Shown: positions 39,852 to 48,387 of the stretch, in pieces | How positions within the stretch are numbered: position 1 is the first letter of the stretch | How the letters are laid out: each line of letters begins with the position of its first letter | NCBI GenBank assembly: GCA_964489705.1 | Contig: CAZAZQ010000013.1 | Coordinates: 11,766 to 75,765 of the forward strand | From: CAZAZQ01 sp964489705 | Lineage (GTDB): Bacteria; Zixibacteria; MSB-5A5; GN15; FEB-12 | Direction of reading: 5' to 3' | Length of the DNA stretch: 64,000 nucleotides | Translations under genes and position numbers: made by a program | The notes under the pieces: model-generated | Told to the model about the DNA's origin: nothing | What the model saw: the letters and a program-made list of their open reading frames with translations, nothing else | Database searches by the model: none

Positions 39852-39927
39852 AACTTCATCCCCTTGTCTTATCGGCATTTTCTTCTCTCCGCTGATGGGT
39901 CAGAAGAGAGAGTCGTTTCCATTTGTC

Positions 39928-40827
39928 TTATTGAGCCGACGCAAACGCTCCCAGCTTGAGTTCTTTCAGCAGGTTTTCAACCACGGCGTAATTGAGCGGT
40001 TTGGTCCAACCGATACATTTTGCCGCCTTGGCAGCCTGACAGTCGGACGGCATCGTCATTAACGCTTCGGCAACCTGTTTTGCCAGCTCCGGGCTGGTAT
40101 GAGCGCACTTGGCGAGGGGCCATTCCGGGTAGAGCTCGGTGCTGTACACAAAAGGAAAATCACCGTCCTGCCGGTTGAGTATCCGGAAATCGGACAGCTT
40201 GATTTTTCCTTCCGCCGCCATCCGCTCCATGGTATCACTGCGGACGGTACCGACCTCGGCGACTCCCTTGGCAACCATTTCCACAACTTTGTCGTGAGTA
40301 CCGGCTTCTTTGAACATAGCGCAGTCTTTTTCCGGGTCGATGCCGTGTTGTTTTAATGTCCGCAACGCCATTTGGTAGCCGCCAAAAGAACTCTTTTTCA
40401 CGCACATGAAGCGTTTCCCTTTGATGTCTTCCAAGGTCTTTATGGGACTGTCGGCACGGACGAAAATAACGCCGCCGAATTCCTTGAGCGCTTTCCCTTC
40501 GCGGGAATTGATAAGGGTGGCAATGGCTTCACCGCCGAAACGTTTCTTCATGTCGACGTACATGGAGGAATTTACGAGAAAGAAGTCCACCTTTTTGTCC
40601 TTCAAAAACATCGGCACGGCATCAAACTTCAAGGGAATAATGCGGAATGTTTTGCCGACCTTCTGAGTCAAGTATTCCGCTGTCGGCATCCATTTTGCCA
40701 GACACTTTTCCGCGCCGCGTTTTGCCAGCACGCCGATTTTGACGACGTTGTCGTCGGCAGCGTATCCGAGCGTTCCGAGACAGAAGATCGCCGCCGTGAG
40801 AACGGTTACCATGATTGTCTTACGCAT
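39928..40827 (-). CDS. Periplasmic PhnD/TtrS-like oxyanion-binding protein
   Basis: A 299-residue exported protein (signal peptide about 1-23, cleaved near GYAA) of the PhnD superfamily. The opening KIGVLAKRGAEKCLAKWMPT, the stretch VDFFLVNSSMYVDM, and GGVIFVRADSPIKTLEDIKG resemble the periplasmic sensor region of tetrathionate sensor TtrS as well as phosphonate-binding proteins. The mature protein has several Cys residues, including two near the C-terminus. No ABC ATPase or permease gene is near, so it may present ligand to a receptor, such as the downstream chemoreceptor, rather than feed a transporter. It follows the rhodanese by 65 bases. The identity of the ligand is inference. Confidence 0.85.
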   Translation of the reverse strand: MRKTIMVTVLTAAIFCLGTLGYAADDNVVKIGVLAKRGAEKCLAKWMPTAEYLTQKVGKTFRIIPLKFDAVPMFLKDKKVDFFLVNSSMYVDMKKRFGGEAIATLINSREGKALKEFGGVIFVRADSPIKTLEDIKGKRFMCVKKSSFGGYQMALRTLKQHGIDPEKDCAMFKEAGTHDKVVEMVAKGVAEVGTVRSDTMERMAAEGKIKLSDFRILNRQDGDFPFVYSTELYPEWPLAKCAHTSPELAKQVAEALMTMPSDCQAAKAAKCIGWTKPLNYAVVENLLKELKLGAFASAQ

Positions 40828-40851
40828 AGTCTTTTCTCCTTTTGATATATA

Positions 40852-40878
40852 ACGGGTGAGGGAATTTCCGTCACCCGT
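40852..40878 (-). repeat. Intercistronic inverted repeat between rhodanese and binding-protein genes
   Basis: ACGGGTGA (40852-40859) pairs with TCACCCGT (40871-40878). It is not followed by a minus-strand T-run. It lies between two genes of one operon and probably marks a processing or stability hairpin. Confidence 0.55.
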
Positions 40879-40892
40879 CGTGCTTTTTTCTT

Positions 40893-41735
40893 CTATTCAC
40901 CGGTGGTCGACAAAAGCACCCCTTCCGGGTTGAATCCTTCCTCGACCCACCGCTTGACCCCGCCGTCCAGAAAGTAGTAGTCCTGACGCCCGTATTTCTC
41001 GAGGTAGTATTGCAACCAGCGGGTCTGCTTCCCGACGTTGCCGAAAAACAGCAGGTGAGACGTCGGGATGGCTCCTTCGTTTTTCAAGAAGGTGACAAAC
41101 TCGTCAAGGGTGACTTTCTTCGTCCCCGGCAAGCGCATGGGAATTTCATTGCGCTCTTTCCGGTCTCGGATGTCAAAGAGGGTGTATGTCCCTTCTTTGA
41201 CTTTGGCAAGAAATTCCCGGGGGGAGAGGCAGTGTTCTTTGTATTTCTCCGGTTTTATGAGCTGGTGTTGAGCCGTTTCAGCGGTCATCGGCTCCCCGAA
41301 GAATTCCGTCTTTTCCGGGTGGGTGTTTGCCCATTCGAAAATACCGGCATCGTAGACAAAGACATTCTTGAATCCCCACAGCACCGCCTTCCGGGTGGCT
41401 TTGTAGCTCTTGGAACAGGTCGTGCCGTTGCAGTAGAACACAATCGGACGGGAATCGTCAAGGCCTCTCAACTTGAGAAGATCCGCTTTCTTCATTTTCC
41501 CGACCAAGATGTTCTTGGCGTTTTTAATGTGGATGACGTTGTATTCCACATGGTTCCGAGCGTCGATGATGATAGCCTTATCGTAAATCTTGGCAAGTTC
41601 GTCGGTCGATATCGGGGTGAGTTGCGGGTACTCCTCCCGGAGCGGAAAGTCAGTCGCACCGGCAAATGACACTCCCAGAACCATCAAACTTGCAAGCCCA
41701 AAAGCTATCAGTCGGAATGTGTTTTTTGTTCTCAT
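40893..41735 (-). CDS. Exported tandem-rhodanese sulfurtransferase
   Basis: A 280-residue protein with a signal peptide (about 8-26, ending in SFAGA). Two rhodanese domains follow. The first (about 40-150) has the active-site Cys C102 in FYCNGTTCSKS and IIDARNHVEY. The second (about 165-275) has DIRDRKERNE and DGGVKRWVEEGF, but its loop reads FFGNVGKQTRW with no Cys, so only the first domain is likely catalytic. Periplasmic rhodaneses move sulfane sulfur or handle related oxyanions. It is 35 bases after the porin gene and 65 before the binding protein. Confidence 0.9.
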   Translation of the reverse strand: MRTKNTFRLIAFGLASLMVLGVSFAGATDFPLREEYPQLTPISTDELAKIYDKAIIIDARNHVEYNVIHIKNAKNILVGKMKKADLLKLRGLDDSRPIVFYCNGTTCSKSYKATRKAVLWGFKNVFVYDAGIFEWANTHPEKTEFFGEPMTAETAQHQLIKPEKYKEHCLSPREFLAKVKEGTYTLFDIRDRKERNEIPMRLPGTKKVTLDEFVTFLKNEGAIPTSHLLFFGNVGKQTRWLQYYLEKYGRQDYYFLDGGVKRWVEEGFNPEGVLLSTTGE

Positions 41736-41770
41736 CTTTCAAACCCTTCTCACGAGAGGTTCAAGTGTCG

Positions 41771-43000
41771 TTAGAAAGCCACTTGTAAATTCGCCCAGAA
41801 TTCATCGTTATCGACCGAGGTTCCTTCTTCGCCGTTGATTTGGTAGTTGAACTGGATTTTCGTGTACTTCCGGTCAATGTAAAGATTGGTGCCTATGGTA
41901 ATCCGGTCGACTTTATCGCCGCTGACATCCAGGTTGTTATCCAGCTCTTCATACCGAGCGAGGAGCTGAATGGTGGGCAGGAAAGAAGAATTGGTATTGA
42001 ATGAGTGTCCCGCCCAGGCGTACCAGCCGGCTTTCTTGGTGGAGCCGACTTCCGAGTAGATATATTCGGCGGAAACAGTTTCGTTCTTCCAGTTCCAAAC
42101 CACCGATCCGCCGTACGTCGTAAGGTCTTGCTTCAACGAGGCGGTATCGTTGGTCTTGCCGACGAGAGCGTTCCCGGCAATGGAGAACATCTTGGCAAGT
42201 TTGAACTCGGCTCTGCCGACGACGTTTTTATCGTTGTTGACATCCGAGGTATTGATGCCGGAACCGTTGAACAGACCGGCGGAGAAGACCACCCCGAAGT
42301 TTTTATTGAACTGATTCTTATAGGTGATGCTGGCGCCGATGTCCCGGTCGGTCCCCAGGCTTTTTGCTCTTGAGGTGTTCACAAACGGCAGCGCCGTCGC
42401 TGAAAGCAAAAATTCCGTCCCGAACGGCGGTTTGTACTGACCGAAGTTGAATGCCCAGTGCGGATTGGGGCTCAACGAGAGCATTCCGTCGAGGAGCTTC
42501 GGTGATTTGGCGAATTCCGCCATAATCTTGATGGTAGCGTATTGATTCAATCGTCCTTTGACGGCTAAACGAGCGCGCTTTGATTGAAAAGTAGAGCTTG
42601 CATCGTCACCGAGTTGATTTTGGTACTGCCCGTGGACGAAGCCCGTAAGAGAAATTCTTCCGTGAGCGATGCCAGCAATATTTTTGGGCCGGTTGGCATC
42701 AACCTTTTTCGTCTCTTGCACCATTCCTTGGAGCTCTTGAACGACGTTTTCCAAGTTGATGGCGAATTCGTACCACGGATCCCGCTGCAAGTCGGCAGCG
42801 CTCGGTTGTCCGTTTATTTCCGCGTACTGTTTTCCCATACGGTCCTTGTACGGGTAGTTCTGCTTCAACACTTGAATGGAAGCGTTGAGCTTGGAGAGCG
42901 CTTTCAGGACACTGTCGTAATCCTGCGCTTGGGTACTTGTTCCGGTCGTCATAGCCACCAGTCCAAATACCGCCACCATGATGAGTGACACCTTTCTCAT
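41771..43000 (-). CDS. Outer-membrane porin (OprO/P-like)
   Basis: About 409 residues with a signal peptide (about 1-24). A short periplasmic coiled region (about 26-95) is followed by a barrel of 16 or so strands ending in the classic terminal Phe (WANLQVAF). KIMAEFAKSPKLLDGML and FNFGQYKPPFGTEFLLSATALPFVN match phosphate-selective porin O/P or similar anion porins; the basic-looking constriction cannot be judged further. The ATG at 43000 is chosen over 43015 because AGGGGA lies 5 bases upstream. It is the first gene of a minus-strand cluster with rhodanese, binding protein and chemoreceptor, and would admit the cluster's ligand. Confidence 0.88.
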   Translation of the reverse strand: MRKVSLIMVAVFGLVAMTTGTSTQAQDYDSVLKALSKLNASIQVLKQNYPYKDRMGKQYAEINGQPSAADLQRDPWYEFAINLENVVQELQGMVQETKKVDANRPKNIAGIAHGRISLTGFVHGQYQNQLGDDASSTFQSKRARLAVKGRLNQYATIKIMAEFAKSPKLLDGMLSLSPNPHWAFNFGQYKPPFGTEFLLSATALPFVNTSRAKSLGTDRDIGASITYKNQFNKNFGVVFSAGLFNGSGINTSDVNNDKNVVGRAEFKLAKMFSIAGNALVGKTNDTASLKQDLTTYGGSVVWNWKNETVSAEYIYSEVGSTKKAGWYAWAGHSFNTNSSFLPTIQLLARYEELDNNLDVSGDKVDRITIGTNLYIDRKYTKIQFNYQINGEEGTSVDNDEFWANLQVAF

Positions 43001-43326
43001 GTTATCCCCTTTCATATAGTAGGTGTTTTTGAAATGTTGGTGTGCTTTCTATATCTCTCCCATCCTCCTCGGTGAACTTTGCCCCCGAGTCCGAAAGTGG
43101 ATGCCCTCGTTTACATTACATTTCGGCTGAATTGATGTTTGCTTTATAGAGAATGGGTGGCGAGCCTGGGATGAAGATGCACAATTTTCAAACATTCCTC
43201 ATGTCAAGAGGACGGGACGGAAGAGAAGAGAATATTTCAAAATGAAACGCTCGTTTGACTTTTGAGTAAAATTGCTGTAAACTACGGTATGAATTACGGA
43301 CAACCGAAGGAGCTTGAAAAAGAGCC
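43001..43326 (+). other. Divergent control region between porin and MEMO1-AMMECR1 genes
   Basis: It contains the plus-strand promoter at 43255-43283. On the minus strand no convincing -35/-10 pair was found for the porin, although a TCTATAAAGC at about 43150 could be a -10 region. No small gene is supported. Confidence 0.5.
43255..43283 (+). promoter_or_regulatory. Promoter for the MEMO1-AMMECR1 fusion gene
   Basis: TTGACT (43255-43260), a 17-base spacer and TAAACT (43278-43283), about 44 bases before the ATG at 43327. Confidence 0.6.
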
Positions 43327-44772
43327 ATGAGCATCGTCGAGGTGAGGAAAGCTGCGGTGGCGGGGATGTTTTACCCCGCCAGCCCGGTCGAGTTGAGCAA
43401 GACCATCGCCGGTTTGTTCGCCGAAGTGGAGAAGAAGCCCATCTCCGGCAAGCCGCTTGGTCTGATTGTACCTCATGCCGGGTATCTGTACTCGGGAAAG
43501 ACGGCGGCGTATGCGTACAAGTTGCTGGAGGGAGAACAGTACGACACGGTGGTGGTTGTTTCTCCTTCGCATACGGTTTTCTTTCAAGGTTCGTCGGTTT
43601 TTCAGGGCGACGGGTACGAAACCCCGTTGGGAGTGGTGGAAATCGATAAAGAGCTTTCGGAAAAAATCGCTTCAATTACCCCAACCGTCTACTTTTCGAA
43701 GATGGGACATGCCAGCGGTTCGACGCGGGGAGAACATGCTTTGGAAGTCCAACTCCCTTTCCTCCAAGTCGCGCTTCAAAAATTCAAACTGGTGGCGATT
43801 GTCATGGGCGATCAGGAAGAGGATTCGGTACGGACGTTAGGGGAAACACTCGGGGCGGCGTTGAAAGGCACCAACAGTCTCATGGTCGCTTCCAGTGACT
43901 TGTCTCATTTTCATCCCCAACGGGTTGCTCAGCGGCTGGACAGCACGATTAGAACCGCGGTGGAAAAGTTCGACCCTGACTTGCTGCTGGAAATTCTCTC
44001 GACCGGCAAAGGGGAAGCCTGCGGCGGCGGACCGATGGCAGCGGTGATGATGGCGGCAAAGCGGTTGGGAGCGAAACGCTCGTATTTTCTCCACTACACG
44101 ACCTCCGGGGAAACGACCGGGGATTTCAACGAAGTGGTGGGATATCTTTCCGCCGTAATACCCATCGAGAAAGTAAAAGCATCTCAGCCGGAGGAGGTCG
44201 GAGCTCCGGCAGCACGCTTGAAGAAGAGGACGGGGTTGACCGAAGAAGAGAAGCGCGCCCTTTTGAACATCGCCCGTGACGCCATCAAAGCCAAACTAAT
44301 GGGGCAGCCGTACGAGCCGCCGCACATTGAGAGTCTCAGCGCAGTGAAAGGTGCTTTCGTAACCTTAAAAATTCACGGCAATCTGCGCGGCTGCATCGGG
44401 CAAATCCGAGGCTACCAGCCGTTGTACCAAACTATCGCCGACATGGCGGTAGGAGCGGCATTTGAGGACCCTCGTTTTCCGCCGTTGACGAAGGAGGAGT
44501 TCGAACAGTTGGAATATGAAATCTCCATTTTGTCTCCGCTGGAACGGGTGCATGACATCAGCGAAATTGAAATCGGCAGGGACGGGCTGATGATAAAGCT
44601 TGATCTTCACTCCGGCTTGCTGCTCCCGCAGGTGGCAACCGAGCATGGCTGGGATGTCATTGAATTTCTCGAGCAAACCTGTTTGAAAGCCGGTCTGCCC
44701 AAAAACAGCTATAAAGACAAGAACGCCGAAATATACAAGTTCTCCGCCGAGATTTTCAGCTCAGAAGAGTGA
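43327..44772 (+). CDS. AmmeMemoRadiSam system protein, MEMO1-AMMECR1 fusion
   Basis: A 481-residue protein. Residues about 1-285 are a MEMO1/extradiol-dioxygenase-fold domain (AGMFYPASPVELSKTI, LIVPHAGYLYSGKTAAYAY, SSDLSHFHP). About 300-480 is AMMECR1 (FVTLKIHGNLRGCIGQIRG, EDPRFPPLTKEEFEQLEYEI). The C-terminal half carries the conserved LRGCIG. In many genomes these are separate proteins B and A beside a radical-SAM enzyme (AmrS); here they are fused and no radical-SAM gene is in the window. The function of the system is not established. It has its own promoter. Confidence 0.93.
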   Translation: MSIVEVRKAAVAGMFYPASPVELSKTIAGLFAEVEKKPISGKPLGLIVPHAGYLYSGKTAAYAYKLLEGEQYDTVVVVSPSHTVFFQGSSVFQGDGYETPLGVVEIDKELSEKIASITPTVYFSKMGHASGSTRGEHALEVQLPFLQVALQKFKLVAIVMGDQEEDSVRTLGETLGAALKGTNSLMVASSDLSHFHPQRVAQRLDSTIRTAVEKFDPDLLLEILSTGKGEACGGGPMAAVMMAAKRLGAKRSYFLHYTTSGETTGDFNEVVGYLSAVIPIEKVKASQPEEVGAPAARLKKRTGLTEEEKRALLNIARDAIKAKLMGQPYEPPHIESLSAVKGAFVTLKIHGNLRGCIGQIRGYQPLYQTIADMAVGAAFEDPRFPPLTKEEFEQLEYEISILSPLERVHDISEIEIGRDGLMIKLDLHSGLLLPQVATEHGWDVIEFLEQTCLKAGLPKNSYKDKNAEIYKFSAEIFSSEE

Positions 44773-44947
44773 CTTGTGGTAAATCCGTGAAGAAATTGTG
44801 AAGGGGCATAGGAAAGAGCTTTTCCTTTGGCATGTTATGGGGGAGGGGAATAATTCTTTCTGTCGCAAGCTGTTTGAGTTCTCCTTGAAATAAAGCGCTT
44901 CTTTCAACAAACTTGTCTCATGACGACCAATTGCTTACCTTCAGCTC

Positions 44948-45952
44948 ATGTCGCCGCAAGAAGCAAAGAAAAGAAGTGTCCTTATAACCGGCGCCAACGG
45001 ATTTGTCGGTTCCCGATTGTGTCGGAAATTTGTTGCCGAGGGATTTCGGGTCATTGCGGGCGTTCGCAAAACCGCCGATCTGTCACTTCTGGACGGGGTG
45101 AACGTGGAATACCGCTACGGCGATGTCCGCAAACCGGAAACATTGGAAAAGATGGTGGCAGGGGTTGAATATGTTATCCACAATGCCGGGGTGGTGAAAG
45201 CCAAAAAGCCGTCGCTTTTCTATGACGTGAACGAAAAGGGAACAGCGGCTCTTTTTCAAGCCGTTGCAGCCGTCAATCCTCAGGTAAAAAAAGTGGTCTA
45301 CATATCATCGTTATCCGCCGCCGGTCCTTCTCGTGACGGTCGGTTGATAAAAGAAGATGATACGCCCCACCCCATCAGTGTTTACGGCAAATCAAAGTTA
45401 GCCGGAGAACGGGCGGCGCTTTCTTTTGCCGACACCTTTCCCGTTGTCGTCTTGAGGCCGTCGGGAGTGTACGGACCGGGCGATAAAGAAATCTTTTCCT
45501 TCTTCGAAACGGTCAATCGGAGATTCAAACCGCTTCTGGGCAACCCTGAACGGAAGCTGCAACTCATCCACGTCGATGATTTGTGCCATGCTGTTTTCTT
45601 GGCGGTCACACGTTCGGGTAAGTCCGGTGAAGTGTATTTCATTGCAGAAAATAGGGCTTACTCCCTACGGGAGCTGGTTACCCTTCTGGAAAAGGGAGCC
45701 GGAAAGAAAGCGGTGCCGGTTTTCATTCCCGGTTTTGTGTTTATGGCGATATCTTGCCTCTCGGAGTTCAGTTTCAAGTTGGTCGGCGCCACGCCCATGT
45801 TGACCCGAGAGAAAGCGCGGGAGCTGTTGGCGTCGTGGGAAGTGGATGTCTCCAAGGCGCAGCGGGAACTGGGCTTTGAATCACAGATTCCTTTTGAACA
45901 AGGAGCACGGGAAACGTACCGCTGGTACCGAGAACAAGGATGGTTGAAATGA
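44948..45952 (+). CDS. NAD-dependent epimerase/dehydratase (extended SDR)
   Basis: A 334-residue Rossmann protein. The nucleotide-binding ITGANGFVGSRLCR (residues 13-26) has the GxxGxxG motif of extended short-chain dehydrogenases. The catalytic Tyr and Lys are in SVYGKSKLAGE (about 144-154), with the Ser in YISSLSAAG. RPSGVYGPGD is the family's C-terminal pocket motif. Substrates could be nucleotide-sugars or steroid/dihydroflavonol-like molecules. It overlaps the next membrane protein by 4 bases (ATGA). Confidence 0.92.
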   Translation: MSPQEAKKRSVLITGANGFVGSRLCRKFVAEGFRVIAGVRKTADLSLLDGVNVEYRYGDVRKPETLEKMVAGVEYVIHNAGVVKAKKPSLFYDVNEKGTAALFQAVAAVNPQVKKVVYISSLSAAGPSRDGRLIKEDDTPHPISVYGKSKLAGERAALSFADTFPVVVLRPSGVYGPGDKEIFSFFETVNRRFKPLLGNPERKLQLIHVDDLCHAVFLAVTRSGKSGEVYFIAENRAYSLRELVTLLEKGAGKKAVPVFIPGFVFMAISCLSEFSFKLVGATPMLTREKARELLASWEVDVSKAQRELGFESQIPFEQGARETYRWYREQGWLK

Positions 45953-46368
45953 TTTCTTTTTCATTGATAGGCTATTGTCTGCTTGCCGGAGGAGCGTACT
46001 TGCTGTTGATAAGTCTCGTGATGGAAGCGCTCGGGAAAAGGCTGAACGTTCTCAGGGATATTCCTGCCGATATGGTAGAACCCTACGGCTGGCCGACTTT
46101 CCTTGTCGGCTTTTTCATGGAGATGTTGTTTTTTGTTTTCATCCCGACTATCGCCTACAGCTCTTTGTATCTTATCATTCCCCTTTCCGGGGTGCGAACC
46201 GGCCTGGCGGGAGCACTGCTGGCATTCACCTTAGGGGTGATACCGGCGCTCATGATCTTTTCCTTACGAATCCGCTTGTCGATGCTCTACGTTTTGTTCT
46301 ACCTTTTGAGCATACTGCTGAAACTGGGCGGATGTTTGGCAATCATCGGATATGTGTATGCATTATAG
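45949..46368 (+). CDS. Small four-helix inner-membrane protein, unknown family
   Basis: About 139 residues, hydrophobic, with four predicted membrane helices. LIGYCLLAGGAYLLLISLVM opens the protein, followed by helices around FLVGFFMEMLFFVFIPTIAY, GLAGALLAFTLGVIPALMI and YVLFYLLSILLKLGGCLAII. It contains no catalytic motif. The ATG at 45949 overlaps the epimerase stop as ATGA, with AAGGATGG upstream; an ATG at 45940 in frame is a weaker choice. It is probably co-transcribed with the epimerase. The function is unknown. Confidence 0.7.
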   Translation: MISFSLIGYCLLAGGAYLLLISLVMEALGKRLNVLRDIPADMVEPYGWPTFLVGFFMEMLFFVFIPTIAYSSLYLIIPLSGVRTGLAGALLAFTLGVIPALMIFSLRIRLSMLYVLFYLLSILLKLGGCLAIIGYVYAL

Positions 46369-46482
46369 ACAGGAAAAAGAGCGGGGAGAATCCGTTTCTC
46401 GATATTGGACGGATTCGGGGTATGGAACGTTGTTAAGATGAGAGTATCTCTCACCGCATATTGAGAAGAGCCGGAGTTTGTC

Positions 46483-48153
46483 GTGCGATTGTGTTGCCTC
46501 GTGGTTCGACTTATTATCTGTTTGGTTCTTGCCTTTACATGTGTGAAAGCGGGTGAGAACTCGTGTTCGTCAGTGATGGAGGGGTATACCCGCCGGTTTG
46601 ACGGCTACCGCGGATGGCTCATCGACAGCGTCATCGTCGACAATAGGAACATCTTCGATACGGAATGTCCCAAGTACCGCCATTTCGCTTTTTCTCTTGC
46701 CAACAAGTTCCATTACAAGACCCGCCGATCAATTGTCCGGCAGGAGATTCTCTTGAGGTCCGGCGAACCGTTTTCTCCCGAGTTGGCGGAGGAAACGGCT
46801 CGGAATTTACGTCAGCGCCTGAAAATTTACGATGCCTGGGTAAGCATCAAGCCGCTTTCAAACAGGCGGGTCAAGGTACGGGTGGTCACGATTGACGAGT
46901 GGAGCCTTTCCGGGGGAGTGGACATCAAACGGGACGGAAACGAAACCCGGTATGAGTATTCCGTAACGGAGAAGAACCTCCTCGGGAGGAATATCTACCT
47001 TTCGGCAAGCTACTACGTTCAATCTTCTTATGAAAATTATTTTCAAGCGTCTTTGACGGAAAAAAGATTGTTCGGTTATCCCCTTGCTTTGAGCGCCGTC
47101 TACAACGGCGATCCTTTGGGCACTTTCCGTCAAGTTAACCTCAGCCATCCTTACTATAATTTGGAGCAAACCTCTTCCTTTGGGGTGAGTGTGGCAACGA
47201 CGGCGGGGCGGCGGGAAACCTGGAACGATTCGGCGCTGGTAGGACAGGCTGAGTATGAAGGAGATATCTTTTCCCTCTACGGCTCCTATCGCACCGGGAC
47301 ATACACCCGAAAACTATTGATAACACCGCAATATACTTACCGTTTCGAGCGAACCTTCAACCTGACGGTCAATGCCGACAACTATAATGACAGCCTTCTG
47401 GCTCAGGAAAGCTTTGCGGCTGATTCCCTGTATCATCAACTGGGGGGGCAATTGCTCTTTTTGAACCAGAATTTTATCACTTTGCAGCGGATCGACGGGT
47501 ACGGCTACACCGAAGATTTTGTTCTGGGAACGGCTTTGGGAACGGATTATGCCCGGGCGTTTACCGCCAACTTTACCGATTACCTTTTCGACCGGGTCTC
47601 GATTCGTGCCGCCGAGCGGTTCAGAGTGAAGAAGCATCTTTTTTATATCATGTTTCAGCGTCACCTTTGGTTTCGGGGCAGCAGTCAACTGCGGCAAGCC
47701 AACCAGTTTCTCACGAATTACTATTACTTTCCCCGGGAATCTCTCACCATAGCCGCCCGAGGGATATACGTTTCCGACGACGCCGGGGATGTTGACCGCC
47801 TCTCGGTGGGAGGAATGGCGGATATTCGAGGGTATGACAAGGTCTTTATGACAGGGAATCGGAAGGCGGTATTTAACGTGGAAAGCCGTTTCAATCCTCG
47901 GCTTGAGTTTTTGACGGTGCTGGTCGGCGGGGTCATCTTTGTGGATGCCGCTCGTTCATGGAAGTACGACGAGCCGTTGACCTTCCGGGACTTCCGATTC
48001 AGCGTCGGCTTCGGGCTGCGTCTTGCTCTGGAACGTCTTTTGAAGAACAAACTATTGCGTTTTGATGTCGCTTATTCCGATAAAAACGGCTGGCAGCTTT
48101 CCTTCGGTACCGGTCAATATTTCCTTTCCTTCAGTAACTCTTTTTTCCCTTGA
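46483..48153 (+). CDS. Second Omp85-like outer-membrane protein
   Basis: A 556-residue protein with a signal peptide (about 1-24, residues VVRLIICLVLAFTCVKAG). One POTRA-like domain (about 42-140) is followed by a beta-barrel with KNLLGRNIYLSASYY at its start and a GGMADIRGYDKV segment that corresponds to the VRGF loop. It ends in a terminal Phe-Pro (SFSNSFFP). The start is GTG at 46483, supported by GGAG 7 bases upstream and by the absence of an earlier ATG. Unlike the Omp85 protein at 11709 it has only one POTRA and no TamB neighbour, so its job is unclear; assembly or passenger export are both possible. Confidence 0.83.
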   Translation: MRLCCLVVRLIICLVLAFTCVKAGENSCSSVMEGYTRRFDGYRGWLIDSVIVDNRNIFDTECPKYRHFAFSLANKFHYKTRRSIVRQEILLRSGEPFSPELAEETARNLRQRLKIYDAWVSIKPLSNRRVKVRVVTIDEWSLSGGVDIKRDGNETRYEYSVTEKNLLGRNIYLSASYYVQSSYENYFQASLTEKRLFGYPLALSAVYNGDPLGTFRQVNLSHPYYNLEQTSSFGVSVATTAGRRETWNDSALVGQAEYEGDIFSLYGSYRTGTYTRKLLITPQYTYRFERTFNLTVNADNYNDSLLAQESFAADSLYHQLGGQLLFLNQNFITLQRIDGYGYTEDFVLGTALGTDYARAFTANFTDYLFDRVSIRAAERFRVKKHLFYIMFQRHLWFRGSSQLRQANQFLTNYYYFPRESLTIAARGIYVSDDAGDVDRLSVGGMADIRGYDKVFMTGNRKAVFNVESRFNPRLEFLTVLVGGVIFVDAARSWKYDEPLTFRDFRFSVGFGLRLALERLLKNKLLRFDVAYSDKNGWQLSFGTGQYFLSFSNSFFP

Positions 48154-48179
48154 CAACCTCTTGAAATTCAATACATTAT
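48150..48179 (+). promoter_or_regulatory. Promoter upstream of the MXAN_6640-type protease gene
   Basis: TTGACA (48150-48155), an 18-base spacer and CATTAT (48174-48179). It overlaps the end of the Omp85 gene and leaves a leader of about 200 bases. Confidence 0.55.
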
Positions 48180-48387
48180 AGGTGTACATATCGCCGCCAC
48201 TCGGACAGGAAGGGAAAGAGGAGGGGAACAGGAAAACAAAGTCGTATGTTATTGAGGATAAGTAACACAATGATAAGCGGATGCAAGTACGACTCTCTTT
48301 CTTCCATCATTCCTGTGGCGCTTAAGGCGACGCTGTTGGAGAGCTTTGCATTCTCGCCGATAACAGTGAGGAAACCAACAAGTTAAA

